Shown here: positions 52,835 to 61,320 of the stretch, piece by piece
Numbering within the stretch: the first letter of the stretch is position 1
Layout: every line of letters begins with the position of its first letter
Source of the DNA: Gemmatimonadaceae bacterium
Lineage (GTDB): Bacteria; Gemmatimonadota; Gemmatimonadetes; Gemmatimonadales; Gemmatimonadaceae
Assembly (NCBI GenBank): GCA_036273715.1
Contig: DASUHB010000037.1
Span: forward strand, 62,001 to 126,000
Length of the DNA stretch: 64,000 nt
Direction of reading: 5' to 3'
The notes under the pieces: model-generated
What the model saw: the letters and a program-made list of their open reading frames with translations, nothing else
Databases searched by the model: none
Told to the model about the DNA's origin: nothing
Program-made: the position numbers and the translations under genes

Positions 52835-53701
52835 ATGACCCGTTCATTCCGCATCGCCGGCGTCGCCGCCGCACTCGCCTCGGGATCGCTGGCCGCCTTC
52901 GCCTGCAGCTCGAGCACGTCGCCTAACGGATCGGTCGGCTCGGTGAAAGTGACGCCGGCCACCGACAGCGTCGCGGTCGGCAACACCATCGCGCTGCAGG
53001 CGACGGTCATCGGGCCCGGCGGCCAGGTGGTGTCGGGGCAGCGGGTGTTCTGGAACACCGGCGACGCATCCATTGCGACGGTGAGCGATGCGGGCGTCGT
53101 CACCGGTGTCGGCCCGGGAACCGTGCAGATCGCCGCCAGCGCCGGGGGCGCGTCGGGTATCGCGACCATTACGGTGCTGCCGCCGCCGGTCGCGTCGGTG
53201 TCGGTTTCGCCGCCGCTCGACACGATCGTCCTTCCGGGCACTGCCCAACTCACCGCGGCCGTGTTCGACGCGCAGCACAACCCGCTCACCGGCCGCGCGA
53301 TCACGTGGTCCAGCAACCTGCCTAACGTTGCCAACGTCGACAGCGCCGGACTCGTCACCGGCGTGTCGCCCGGCTCGGCGACCATCACCGCCTCGAGCGA
53401 AGGCCACGCCGGCACTGCCACCATCGTCGTGCAGCCGCCTCTCGCGGCCACGGTCACAGTAGCACCTCCGGCCGCGACGCTCATCGTCGGCGACAGCGTG
53501 GCGCTCAGTGCGACCGCGAAGGATGCGCAGGGCAACGTGATCACCGGTGCGCCGATCACCTGGTCCACCAACAACGCCGCCGCCGCGACCGTCTCGGCGG
53601 CAGGCCTCGTGAAGGCAGTGGGCGCGGGCACGGCAATCATTACGGCGACGAGCGGGAGCGCGAGCGGCTCTTCCACGATTCTCGTCATTCCCGTGCTTTG
53701 A
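52835..53701 (+). CDS. lipoprotein with three BIG2-type Ig-like domains
   Basis: 288 residues. Lipobox-like LAAFAC at ~24, a Ser/Thr linker, then three ~80-residue repeats each with the VTPATDSVAVGNTIALQATV ... ATVSDAGVVTGVGPGTVQIAA pattern of bacterial Ig-like group 2. These modules bind surfaces or carbohydrates or simply space other domains; there is nothing else in the protein. ATG at 52835 gives the signal peptide; no ribosome site is visible. Confidence 0.87.
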   Translation: MTRSFRIAGVAAALASGSLAAFACSSSTSPNGSVGSVKVTPATDSVAVGNTIALQATVIGPGGQVVSGQRVFWNTGDASIATVSDAGVVTGVGPGTVQIAASAGGASGIATITVLPPPVASVSVSPPLDTIVLPGTAQLTAAVFDAQHNPLTGRAITWSSNLPNVANVDSAGLVTGVSPGSATITASSEGHAGTATIVVQPPLAATVTVAPPAATLIVGDSVALSATAKDAQGNVITGAPITWSTNNAAAATVSAAGLVKAVGAGTAIITATSGSASGSSTILVIPVL

Positions 53702-53832
53702 CCGGGCGGCGAACAGCGGTCCGTCTCGACAACGCCCCAGCGCGGGCCATCGACGCGCCCATCGTTCCGAGCTAGATTCGAGCCCGGCGCATCGCGCGCC
53801 GCTTCCGTCGTTCCCTGCACTTGCCGTCCCCC

Positions 53833-56175
53833 ATGGCTTTCCGCCCGATCCGCTGGTCCGCGCTCGGCGTCTGCGCCGCGCTGGCGACGTTCGTTCTGCC
53901 TAACGGAACGCGCGCCGAGCGCGCGCCGTCGCTCGGCCCGGAGGCCGCGGCGTCGCTCGACGCCTTCATCGCGCACGAGATCCGACAGAAGGAGCTGCCC
54001 GCGTTCAGCGTCGCGCTCGTCGACGACCAGCACGTCATCTGGTCGAAGGATTACGGTATGGCGCGCCCGAACGACAGCATCCGTGCGAGCGCCTCGACGG
54101 TGTATCGCGCCGGCGCCATCTCGCAGGTCCTGACCGACATCGCGATCCTGCAACTGGCGGAGCGCGGCAAGCTCGATCTCGATGCGCCGCTGACGCGCTA
54201 TCTCCCGGCGCTCCATCTCGACACGCGCACGCCCATCACGCTGCGCGAGCTCATGACCCATCGCGCAGGGCTCGAGCGCGAACCGCCGATCGGCGGACTC
54301 ACCGATGATACCACGCGTTCGTTGCGCGACATCGTCCAGCGCCTCGATTCCGCGCCGTCGGTCTTCGCACCGGGAACGCGCACGCACCCATCCGATGCGG
54401 GCGTGGCCCTCGCCGGCTACGTGCTCGAGTCCACGCAGCGACAGGCGTTCGCCGCCGACGTGCGGACCGCCGTGCTCTCTCCGTTAGGCATGTCGCACAG
54501 CGCGTTCGCGCGGACGCCGCCAATCACCGCGGCGCTCGCCGCCGGCCACATGTGGACGTACGATCCGCGCAGCCTGCCGGCGCCGACCTTCGACATCGGC
54601 GCCGCGCCCGCGGAGGGCCTCTACACCACCGCCGGCGATCTGACGCAGCTGCTGCGCGCGCTCTTCGCCGGCGGCCGCGTGCTCCGGGCCCGCACGCTCG
54701 ACGCCGCGATGCGGCCCGCCATTCGCGGCGCCGACACCGCGCGCACGACGCTCGGCTTCCGCCTAACGACGCTCGACCGGCGGCGCGAGCTCGTGCAGCA
54801 CGGCGCCCTCTACGGCGTCACCTCCGAGATCGCCGCGCTCCCCGACGACAAGCTCGGCGTCGTCGCCATCACCACCGAAGACGACGCCCTCGGCGTCACG
54901 AACCGGGTGGCAGCGCTCGCGCTGCGCATCATGCTCGCCCAACGCAACCACGCCGCCCTCCCGCCGCTCGATACCACCAGCGACGTCCCGCCGGCGCTCG
55001 CCCACGACCTCGGCGGCGAATACGCCGACAGCGCACGCGTCGTCGACCTGTTCCAGAGCCTGGGACATCTCTACCTGGAGGACGCTCGCGGCGGCGAGCG
55101 CGCCGACCTTCGGATGCTCGGCGACACGCTCGTCGACGATGGCCGCCTCGCGTTCGGCATGCGCGTGCGTCGCGCCGGTGACAGCGCCATCGTCCTCGGC
55201 GGCGACACGCTTCGCCGCGTCGCCGAGCCCGAGCCCGCGCCGGTTCCCGAGGCATGGCGCGGACTCATCGGCGAATACGGACCCGACTATCGAACCGTGT
55301 ACGTCCTCGAACGCAATGGCGCGCTCGAGCTGCTCGCCGACTGGTTCGTCCGCTATCCGCTCGCACCGGTGTCGGCCGGCACGTTTCGCATGCCCGACCG
55401 CGGCGCCTACGCCGGCGAGGAGGTCGCGTTCTCGCGGTCGCCGACCGGACGCGCCACGAGCGTGACGTTAGGCAGCGTGCGCTACGCGCGGCGCGTCACT
55501 GGTCCGGAGGACGGCTCGCAGTTCCGCATCACCCCGCTCCGTCCGCCGGCCGAACTCCGGGCGGAAGCAATGGCTGCCCAACCGCCGCGCGAGACGGGCA
55601 CGTTCCGGCCGGCGGATCTCGTCGAGCTGGTCCGGCTCGACACGACCATCAAGCTCGACATCCGATACGCCACGTCCAACAACTTCATGGGCACGCCGCT
55701 GTACCAGGAAGCGCGCGCATTCATGCAGCGTCCGGCCGCCGAGGCCGTGGTGCGCGCCAGCGCCTGGCTGCGCGCGCGCGGCTTCGGGCTCCTCATCCAC
55801 GATGCTTACCGCCCGTGGTTCGTGACCAGGATGTTCTGGGACGCGACACCCGACGACAAGAAAATGTTCGTTGCCGATCCGTCGAGCGGCTCGAAGCACA
55901 ATCGCGGGTGCGCGGTGGACCTGACGCTCTACGATCTCGCGACCGGCCAACCGGTGACGATGACCGGCGGCTACGACGAGATGACGGATCGCAGCTATCC
56001 CGACTACCCGGGCGGCACGTCGCGCCAGCGGTGGCTGCGCGCGCTGCTGCGCCGGGCGATGGACATGCAAGGCTTCACCGTCGACAAGGAAGAATGGTGG
56101 CACTTCGACTACACGGATTGGCGCGACTACGGGATCGGCAACGTGCCGTTCGACCGGATCGCGTCCGGCGCCTAA
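53833..56175 (+). CDS. inactive beta-lactamase-like domain fused to VanX-type D,D-dipeptidase
   Basis: 780 residues, secreted (signal to ~28). Residues ~35-360 follow the serine beta-lactamase/esterase fold, but the catalytic motifs are lost: the SxxK site reads AISQ (95-98, in YRAGAISQVLTD), the YxN site reads HPSDAG (185-190), and no KTG-type motif is evident. A middle domain (~390-560) looks like the accessory domain of such proteins. The C-terminal ~190 residues are a D-Ala-D-Ala dipeptidase of the VanX/M15D family with all key residues: HDAYRPW, SKHNRGCAVD (His689, Asp696) and EWWHFD (Glu754, His757). It should cleave D,D-dipeptides in the periplasm; the dead N-terminal domain may bind peptidoglycan peptides. 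Confidence 0.87.
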   Translation: MAFRPIRWSALGVCAALATFVLPNGTRAERAPSLGPEAAASLDAFIAHEIRQKELPAFSVALVDDQHVIWSKDYGMARPNDSIRASASTVYRAGAISQVLTDIAILQLAERGKLDLDAPLTRYLPALHLDTRTPITLRELMTHRAGLEREPPIGGLTDDTTRSLRDIVQRLDSAPSVFAPGTRTHPSDAGVALAGYVLESTQRQAFAADVRTAVLSPLGMSHSAFARTPPITAALAAGHMWTYDPRSLPAPTFDIGAAPAEGLYTTAGDLTQLLRALFAGGRVLRARTLDAAMRPAIRGADTARTTLGFRLTTLDRRRELVQHGALYGVTSEIAALPDDKLGVVAITTEDDALGVTNRVAALALRIMLAQRNHAALPPLDTTSDVPPALAHDLGGEYADSARVVDLFQSLGHLYLEDARGGERADLRMLGDTLVDDGRLAFGMRVRRAGDSAIVLGGDTLRRVAEPEPAPVPEAWRGLIGEYGPDYRTVYVLERNGALELLADWFVRYPLAPVSAGTFRMPDRGAYAGEEVAFSRSPTGRATSVTLGSVRYARRVTGPEDGSQFRITPLRPPAELRAEAMAAQPPRETGTFRPADLVELVRLDTTIKLDIRYATSNNFMGTPLYQEARAFMQRPAAEAVVRASAWLRARGFGLLIHDAYRPWFVTRMFWDATPDDKKMFVADPSSGSKHNRGCAVDLTLYDLATGQPVTMTGGYDEMTDRSYPDYPGGTSRQRWLRALLRRAMDMQGFTVDKEEWWHFDYTDWRDYGIGNVPFDRIASGA

Positions 56176-56207
56176 CTGACAGGTTCACCGTGAACGGATC
56201 ACTCGCC

Positions 56208-57932
56208 ATGCGTCGCGCCCTGCTCGTGCTCTCCGCCGCGCTCGCCGCCTGTACATCGGCGCGCGTCGCGCCCGCCCCCACCCCCGCCTCGCTCGAGGGG
56301 CCGTACGACCTGGTGATCGAAGGCGGTCGCGTCGTGGACGGCACCGGCAATCCCTGGTTCTACGGCGATGTCGCCGTGATCGGCGAGCGCATCGCGCGCG
56401 TCGCTCCGGCCGGCATGCTCGCGCACGCACCCGCCAAGCGCCGCATCGACGCCCACGGCATGGTGGTCGCCCCCGGGTTCATCGACATCCAGGCGCAGTC
56501 GGTGGGCGAGCTGGTGAACGGCGACAGCCGCGTGATCAGCATGACCACGCAAGGCGTGACGACGATGATCTTCGGTGAAGGAGAGACGCCCGCGCCGACG
56601 AACGCCAAGGTGATCCCGATGTATGCCGACGCCGACGGCGCCGACAGCACCGAACAACGGATCATGGCCGGCTTCCAGGGTCCGCACGGCTTCGGCAACT
56701 GGCTCGAGGAGATGCAGCGCCACAAAGCGTCGGTGAATTTCGGTTCGTTCATCGGCGCGGCCACCGTGCGCGCGTACGCCAAGGGGATGGCCGAGGGATC
56801 CGCAACGCCGGCGGAGCTCGACACGATGCGCGCTGTCGTTAGGCGCGCGATGCAGGACGGGGCCTTCGGCGTCGGGAGCGCGTTGATCTATCCGCCGGGC
56901 AGCTACGCGTCCACGCAGGAGCTCGTGGAAGAAGCCAAGGCCATGGCGCCCTACGGCGGCGTCTACATCACCCACATGCGCTCCGAGGGCGACCGGCTGC
57001 TCGAAGCCGTCGACGAAGCGCTCACGATCGGTCGCGAGGGCGGCGTGCCGGTCGAGATCTATCATCTCAAGGCGGCCGGCGTGCGCAACTGGCCCAAGGC
57101 CCGGCAGGTCGTGGCCAAGATCGACTCGGCGCGCGCCGCGGGGCAGGATGTCGCAGCCGACCAGTACGCGTACACCGCGGGCGCGAACGGCCTCTCGTCC
57201 TGCATTCCCCCGTGGGCCCACGCCGACGGCAAGCTGCTCGAGCGGTTAGGCGATCCCACGACGCGCGCCAAGATCAAGACGGACATGATGCAGGTCGAGA
57301 GCAGCTGGGAGAACCTCTGTCTCGGCGCCACGCCGGCGAACGTCGAAGTATTGGGATTCCACGAGGACTCGCTCAAGCAGTTCGAGGGCAAGCGCCTCTC
57401 GGACATCGCACAGGCGCTGCACACCGATTGGGCCGACGCGCTCATCAACCTCACCATCGCCGAGCACAACCGGCTGGGGCAGATCCTGTTCATCGCATCG
57501 GATTCCAACGTGGCGATGCAGATTCAGCAGCCGTGGATGAAATTCGGGACGGACGCCGAGGGCCTCGACCCCGACAGCGCGCAGGGCATGACGCACCCGC
57601 GCTCGTACGGCAACTATCCGCGCGTGTTAGGCCGCTTCGTGCGCGAGCAGCACGTGCTGCGGCTCGAGGATGCGATCCGGAAAATGACGTGGGCCGTGGC
57701 TGCGCGCCTCTCGATCCACGACCGCGGCCTGATTCACGAAGGCATGCACGCCGACATCGTGGTCTTCGACCCGAACACGATCATCGATCACGCCACGTAC
57801 GAGAATCCGCACCAGCTCTCGACGGGCATTGAGCACGTGCTCGTGAACGGCGTGGAGGTCGTCACGGACGGCAAGTCCACGGGGGCCAAGCCGGGCGAGA
57901 TCGTGCGCGGCCCCGGCTACGTTCAGCGTTAG
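56208..57932 (+). CDS. D-aminoacylase-like amidohydrolase lipoprotein
   Basis: 574 residues (ATG 56208; GTG 56190 is an alternative). Lipobox LAAC with Cys15. The amidohydrolase barrel is recognisable: DLVIEGGRVVDGTGNPWFYGDVAVIGERI, VYITHMRSEGDRLLEAVDEAL, EIYHLKAAGVRNW, and MTHPRSYGNYPRVLGRFVRE with ADIVVFDPNTIIDHATYE. The metal-binding HxH after PGFID is replaced by Gln (IQAQS, Gln95 and Gln97), and the usual Cys loop reads GEGETPAP. It may use a single-metal site or a different substrate than N-acyl-D-amino acids. It starts 32 bases after the VanX fusion and is probably co-transcribed. The stop TAG falls in an octamer. Confidence 0.85.
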   Translation: MRRALLVLSAALAACTSARVAPAPTPASLEGPYDLVIEGGRVVDGTGNPWFYGDVAVIGERIARVAPAGMLAHAPAKRRIDAHGMVVAPGFIDIQAQSVGELVNGDSRVISMTTQGVTTMIFGEGETPAPTNAKVIPMYADADGADSTEQRIMAGFQGPHGFGNWLEEMQRHKASVNFGSFIGAATVRAYAKGMAEGSATPAELDTMRAVVRRAMQDGAFGVGSALIYPPGSYASTQELVEEAKAMAPYGGVYITHMRSEGDRLLEAVDEALTIGREGGVPVEIYHLKAAGVRNWPKARQVVAKIDSARAAGQDVAADQYAYTAGANGLSSCIPPWAHADGKLLERLGDPTTRAKIKTDMMQVESSWENLCLGATPANVEVLGFHEDSLKQFEGKRLSDIAQALHTDWADALINLTIAEHNRLGQILFIASDSNVAMQIQQPWMKFGTDAEGLDPDSAQGMTHPRSYGNYPRVLGRFVREQHVLRLEDAIRKMTWAVAARLSIHDRGLIHEGMHADIVVFDPNTIIDHATYENPHQLSTGIEHVLVNGVEVVTDGKSTGAKPGEIVRGPGYVQR

Positions 57933-57943
57933 GCGCGGCCGCG

Positions 57944-59134
57944 TCAGGCGCCTGCCGCGACCGCCTTGGATGCCACCCGGGCTGTCTCGGCGAGCACCGC
58001 TGCCCCGATGAACAGGCTCTCCTCGGCGGCATAGAACCGCGCGGAGTGCGCCGGAATCGGCTCGCCGCCCGCTTCGCGCGCCCCGATGCGCAGGAAGCAC
58101 CCGGGGATGCGCTCCATGTAGTACGCGAAGTCTTCGCCGCCCATGTTGAGCGTCCCGAGCGGCGTCAGTGCCTGTTGGCCCAACACGGCCACGGTCGCGG
58201 TGCGCGCCCAGGCGGCGGCTTCGGGTGGATTCACGATCGGCGGCGGCCCCAGGTCGATCGCCACCCGCGCGCTCACGCCATACGCGCCCGCGAGCGTCCC
58301 GGCGAGCCGACGCATCTCCTCGTGCAGCGTCTGGCGCGTGTCCGCGTCCACCGCGCGCACGGTTCCCTCGAGCACGGCGGAGTCCGGAATCACGTTAGGC
58401 GCGGAGCCCGCGTGGATTGTGCCGACGGTGACTACCGCCGCGCGCGCCGGGTCCAGACGACGCGACACGATGGTCTGCAGCGCGCCCACGAGCGCGGCCG
58501 CGGCAACGATCGGATCCGCGCCCTCTTGCGGCCGTGCGCCATGGCCGCCGCGCCCCGTGAGCTCGATGCGGAACGTGTCCGCCGCCGCCGCGAGCGGTCC
58601 CGCCTCCGCCACCACCTGCCCAACGGCGAATCGCCGGTCGACGTGTCCGCCGAAGATGGCGCGCACGTCGTCCAGCGCGCCCGACTCGAGCACGGCCGCG
58701 GCGCCGCGCCCGGTCTCCTCCGCCGGCTGCAGCACCACGAGCACATCCCCCTGCGCCGGGGTCATCGCCAGCAGGTAGGCCGCGCCAACCGCCCACGACG
58801 CGTGCACGTCGTGTCCGCAGGCGTGCATCACGTTAGGCGTGCGCGACGCGAAGGGGAGGCCCGTGGCTTCCTGGATCGGCAGCGCGTCGATGTCGCCGCG
58901 CACCGCGACCAACGGCGCCGCCGGATCGCGTCCGCGAATCCGCGCCACCAGTCCCGTCTCGGCGACGCGATCCAGGCGCCGCGTGTCGAGCGGCGCCAGC
59001 GCCGCCTGCAGCCGCTCGCACGTGCGCCGCTCGGCGAACGACAACTCCGGATGCTCGTGCAGATCGCGCCGGAGCGTCACCAGCGCGTCGCGCGCGTCCG
59101 CGGGAAAGAGATCAGCTATCGCGCTCGGAAGCAT
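57944..59134 (-). CDS. M20-family amidohydrolase, probable N-succinyl/N-acyl-L-amino acid deacylase
   Basis: 396 residues. RRDLHEHPELSFAERRTCERL opens the catalytic domain; metal ligands lie in HACGHDVHASW, VLQPAEETGRGAAAVL and near the C terminus in NMGGEDFAYYME. The dimerisation domain has GRGGHGARPQEGADPIVAAAALVGAL. This is the hippurate hydrolase/N-acyl amino acid amidohydrolase branch. As third gene of the operon with a GNAT and an NSAR-like enzyme it fits the L-desuccinylase of the D-to-L conversion pathway. ATG 59134 is preferred because GGGAGG sits 8 bases before it. Confidence 0.9.
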   Translation of the reverse strand: MLPSAIADLFPADARDALVTLRRDLHEHPELSFAERRTCERLQAALAPLDTRRLDRVAETGLVARIRGRDPAAPLVAVRGDIDALPIQEATGLPFASRTPNVMHACGHDVHASWAVGAAYLLAMTPAQGDVLVVLQPAEETGRGAAAVLESGALDDVRAIFGGHVDRRFAVGQVVAEAGPLAAAADTFRIELTGRGGHGARPQEGADPIVAAAALVGALQTIVSRRLDPARAAVVTVGTIHAGSAPNVIPDSAVLEGTVRAVDADTRQTLHEEMRRLAGTLAGAYGVSARVAIDLGPPPIVNPPEAAAWARTATVAVLGQQALTPLGTLNMGGEDFAYYMERIPGCFLRIGAREAGGEPIPAHSARFYAAEESLFIGAAVLAETARVASKAVAAGA

Positions 59135-59153
59135 CCCCGCCACCTCCCGTCGA

Positions 59154-60281
59154 TCAGCGTCCGATGACGTCTCGCCGCACCGTCAGGTTGTCGATCCGGT
59201 CCATGTCCACCGTCACACCCATGCCCGGCGCATCGAGCGGCACCCGCACCATCCCCCGCTCGTCCATCGTCCACTCCGGCGTCACCACATCGCGCTCCCA
59301 GTAGCGCGAGCTCGGCGACAGGTCGCCGGGCAGCGTGAAGTTGGGCAGCGAGGCCAGTGCGACGTTGTGCGCCCGGCCGATCCCGCTCTCGAGCATCCCG
59401 CCGCACCACACCGGCACGTGCTGCGCCCAACAGTAATCATGGATGGCGAGCGACGAGGCGAAGCCGCCCACGCGTCCGGGCTTGATGTTGATGATACGGC
59501 CGCTGCCTAACGTCACCATGTCCTGCGCCCGCTCGAGATCGGTGATCGACTCATCGAGGCACAAGGGCGTGCGCAGCGACTGCTGCAGCGCGGCGTGCCG
59601 CACCAGATCCTCACGGCCCAACGGCTGCTCGATCATCACCAGGTTGAAGGTGTCCAGCCGGCGCAGCACCGCGCTGTCGTCGAGCGTGTACGCCGAGTTG
59701 GCATCGACGGCCAGGTGCGCCGTGGGCCCGAGTGCCTCGCGAACGGCGCTCACGAACTCGACGTCCGTCCCCGGCGCGATCTTGATCTTGATCTTGTTGT
59801 ACCCGTTCTTGCGCGCCGCGAGCGCCAGCTCGACCAGCGCCTCCGGGCTGCTCTGGATGCCCAGCGAGATGCCGGTGGCGATCTCGTCGCGCGTCCCGCC
59901 CAACATGCGCGCGAGCGGCACGCCCTCGAGCCGCGCCGCGAGCTCCCACGACGCCATCTCCACCGCCGCTTTCGCCATGCGATGCCCGCGAAAATCGCGA
60001 TCCAGGATCTCCGACACCGCGTTAGGCGACGGGAGATCCGCGCCCCGCACCCGAGGCGCGACCCAGGTGCGAATCGCCCACCACGCCGTGTCGATGGTTT
60101 CCGGGCTGTAGTTGGGCTGCTCGCCCGCTACGCATTCGCCCCAGCCCGATATCCCGTCGGGATGCTGTAGCTCCACCAGCGCGATGCGCCGCTCCGTCAC
60201 CATGCCGGACGAGATGCGGAACGGCTGCTTGAGCGGGAGTCGGATCTCCCGCAACACGATGCGATCGAAACGCAGCGTCAC
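59154..60281 (-). CDS. N-succinylamino acid racemase / o-succinylbenzoate synthase family
   Basis: 375 residues, enolase superfamily, muconate lactonising subgroup. GTG start overlapping the GNAT stop (GTGA). Catalytic lysines lie in NKIKIKIAPG (Lys165, Lys167), metal ligands at Asp193 (AVDANSAY), Glu218 (MIEQPLG) and Asp243 (CLDESI), and the second base Lys267 in NIKPGRVGG. The family hallmark PVWCGGMLESGIGRAHN is present. Without men genes nearby, and between a GNAT and an M20 hydrolase, N-succinylamino acid racemase is the likely role: it interconverts N-succinyl-D- and L-amino acids. MenC activity is the alternative. Confidence 0.9.
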   Translation of the reverse strand: MTLRFDRIVLREIRLPLKQPFRISSGMVTERRIALVELQHPDGISGWGECVAGEQPNYSPETIDTAWWAIRTWVAPRVRGADLPSPNAVSEILDRDFRGHRMAKAAVEMASWELAARLEGVPLARMLGGTRDEIATGISLGIQSSPEALVELALAARKNGYNKIKIKIAPGTDVEFVSAVREALGPTAHLAVDANSAYTLDDSAVLRRLDTFNLVMIEQPLGREDLVRHAALQQSLRTPLCLDESITDLERAQDMVTLGSGRIINIKPGRVGGFASSLAIHDYCWAQHVPVWCGGMLESGIGRAHNVALASLPNFTLPGDLSPSSRYWERDVVTPEWTMDERGMVRVPLDAPGMGVTVDMDRIDNLTVRRDVIGR

Positions 60282-61156
60282 AGTTCGGTTGGGCCGGAGG
60301 ATGGGGTGGCAGTGAGCGTAGCGATGTAGTAGCTGCAGTCGGCGCCGTCATCATGGACGAATCCGGTCACTCCATACCCGGCGTCGACCGCCCACAGAAT
60401 GACGCAGCGCGTGCTGGCGCGCCAGCGCGTCGCGGTCGAGATCGATTCCGCTTGCACCCGGTCGATCGATGCGGGAACGGCAATGCGCACGACCGGATCG
60501 CGCGGATGTGCCGAGAGATCGGGAACGCTGGGCAGGCCGTCGGCACCCACTGGATTGAGCACGGGTGCGTCGAGCGCATCGTTGGGCGGACGCGTCGCGA
60601 GCGGCGCCTCGCGATCCAGCTCCCACGCGACAATGAATCGGTCGGTGCCGAGCCCGCGATGCAGCGTGCTGCTGGTATCCGTGCCGTACATGTTGGGCAC
60701 GTATTCGATCACGTGCGCGCCCAACCGGTTGATGTTGAGGTGCGCGTTTCGCGACACGAGCGGGTCGAAGGTCCAGTACATCCGCGTGATGCCGCGTTGG
60801 CGAAGCGTGTCGCGTTGGTACGCTTTGAGGCGTCGGCCGATACCGTGGTCGCGCATGTCGTCGCGGACGGCGAGCATGTCGGACCAGTGGGCCAATCGAC
60901 CGTGCTCGACGCCCGTCATGCCGAACACGAAGCCGACCAGTTGGTCGCCCTGAAACGCGCCGGCGGCGACGCCGCCGATGCGCTGCGTCACTTTGAGCAG
61001 GGCGGCCGGGACGCGTTCGCTGAATTCGGGGCCCCAGACCTCGGTCTGCAGGTCGGCGCAGCGCGCGAATTCGTCGTGTGTGCGAAGGGCGCGCACCTCG
61101 ATTGCGTTGGGCGTCGAGGCGGCGTGCGGTTGGGAGTCGAGCACCGGCTTGTGCAT
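60278..61156 (-). CDS. GNAT (COG3375) acyltransferase, probable D-amino acid N-succinyltransferase
   Basis: 292 residues. The GNAT core is seen in ALRTHDEFARCADLQTEVWG, AGAFQGDQLVGFVFGMTG, the acyl-CoA loop DDMRDHGIGRRLKAYQRDTL, and YWTFDPLVSRNAHLNINRLGA with VEYVPNMYG-like sequence (here VIEYVPNMYG). Proteins of this COG sit next to NSAR genes, where one was shown to transfer succinyl from succinyl-CoA to D-amino acids. The C-terminal ~80 residues are family-specific. First gene of the three-gene operon; the transcript probably starts near 61213. No Shine-Dalgarno site at ATG 61156. Confidence 0.85.
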   Translation of the reverse strand: MHKPVLDSQPHAASTPNAIEVRALRTHDEFARCADLQTEVWGPEFSERVPAALLKVTQRIGGVAAGAFQGDQLVGFVFGMTGVEHGRLAHWSDMLAVRDDMRDHGIGRRLKAYQRDTLRQRGITRMYWTFDPLVSRNAHLNINRLGAHVIEYVPNMYGTDTSSTLHRGLGTDRFIVAWELDREAPLATRPPNDALDAPVLNPVGADGLPSVPDLSAHPRDPVVRIAVPASIDRVQAESISTATRWRASTRCVILWAVDAGYGVTGFVHDDGADCSYYIATLTATPSSGPTEL

Positions 61157-61219
61157 GGGCGATCGGCAGCGGGAACCGGCAACCGGGGCGGGACGGCGGG
61201 GGCCGGCCCGGTGGCGGTC

Positions 61220-61248
61220 AATATGCAAGACGACATGGTATACCTCAA
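61220..61248 (-). promoter_or_regulatory. probable promoter of the GNAT-NSAR-M20 operon
   Basis: On the minus strand TTGAGG (61248-61243), a 17-base spacer, and CATATT (61225-61220). It shares DNA with the GTATAC operators, so the divergent GntR regulator could repress it directly. The -10 box is weak. Confidence 0.45.
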
Positions 61249-61258
61249 GGTATACAAT
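61230..61258 (+). promoter_or_regulatory. probable promoter of the gntR gene
   Basis: ACGACA (61230-61235), a 17-base spacer, and TACAAT (61253-61258), about 60 bases before the gntR start. Both GTATAC sites fall within this promoter, which suggests autoregulation. Confidence 0.5.
61236..61257. promoter_or_regulatory. tandem GTATAC-centred GntR operators
   Basis: TGGTATACCT (61236-61245) and AGGTATACAA (61248-61257) are two near-identical palindromic boxes, 12 bases centre to centre. FCD-type GntR regulators commonly recognise boxes built around TnGTATACnA. They lie exactly between two divergent promoters, next to an FCD GntR gene. Confidence 0.75.
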
Positions 61259-61320
61259 AGCGCACCGGAAAACTCGACCCAGGCTTGCCGATTCCCGCCG
61301 TTCCTGTACCTTCTGCCCCT

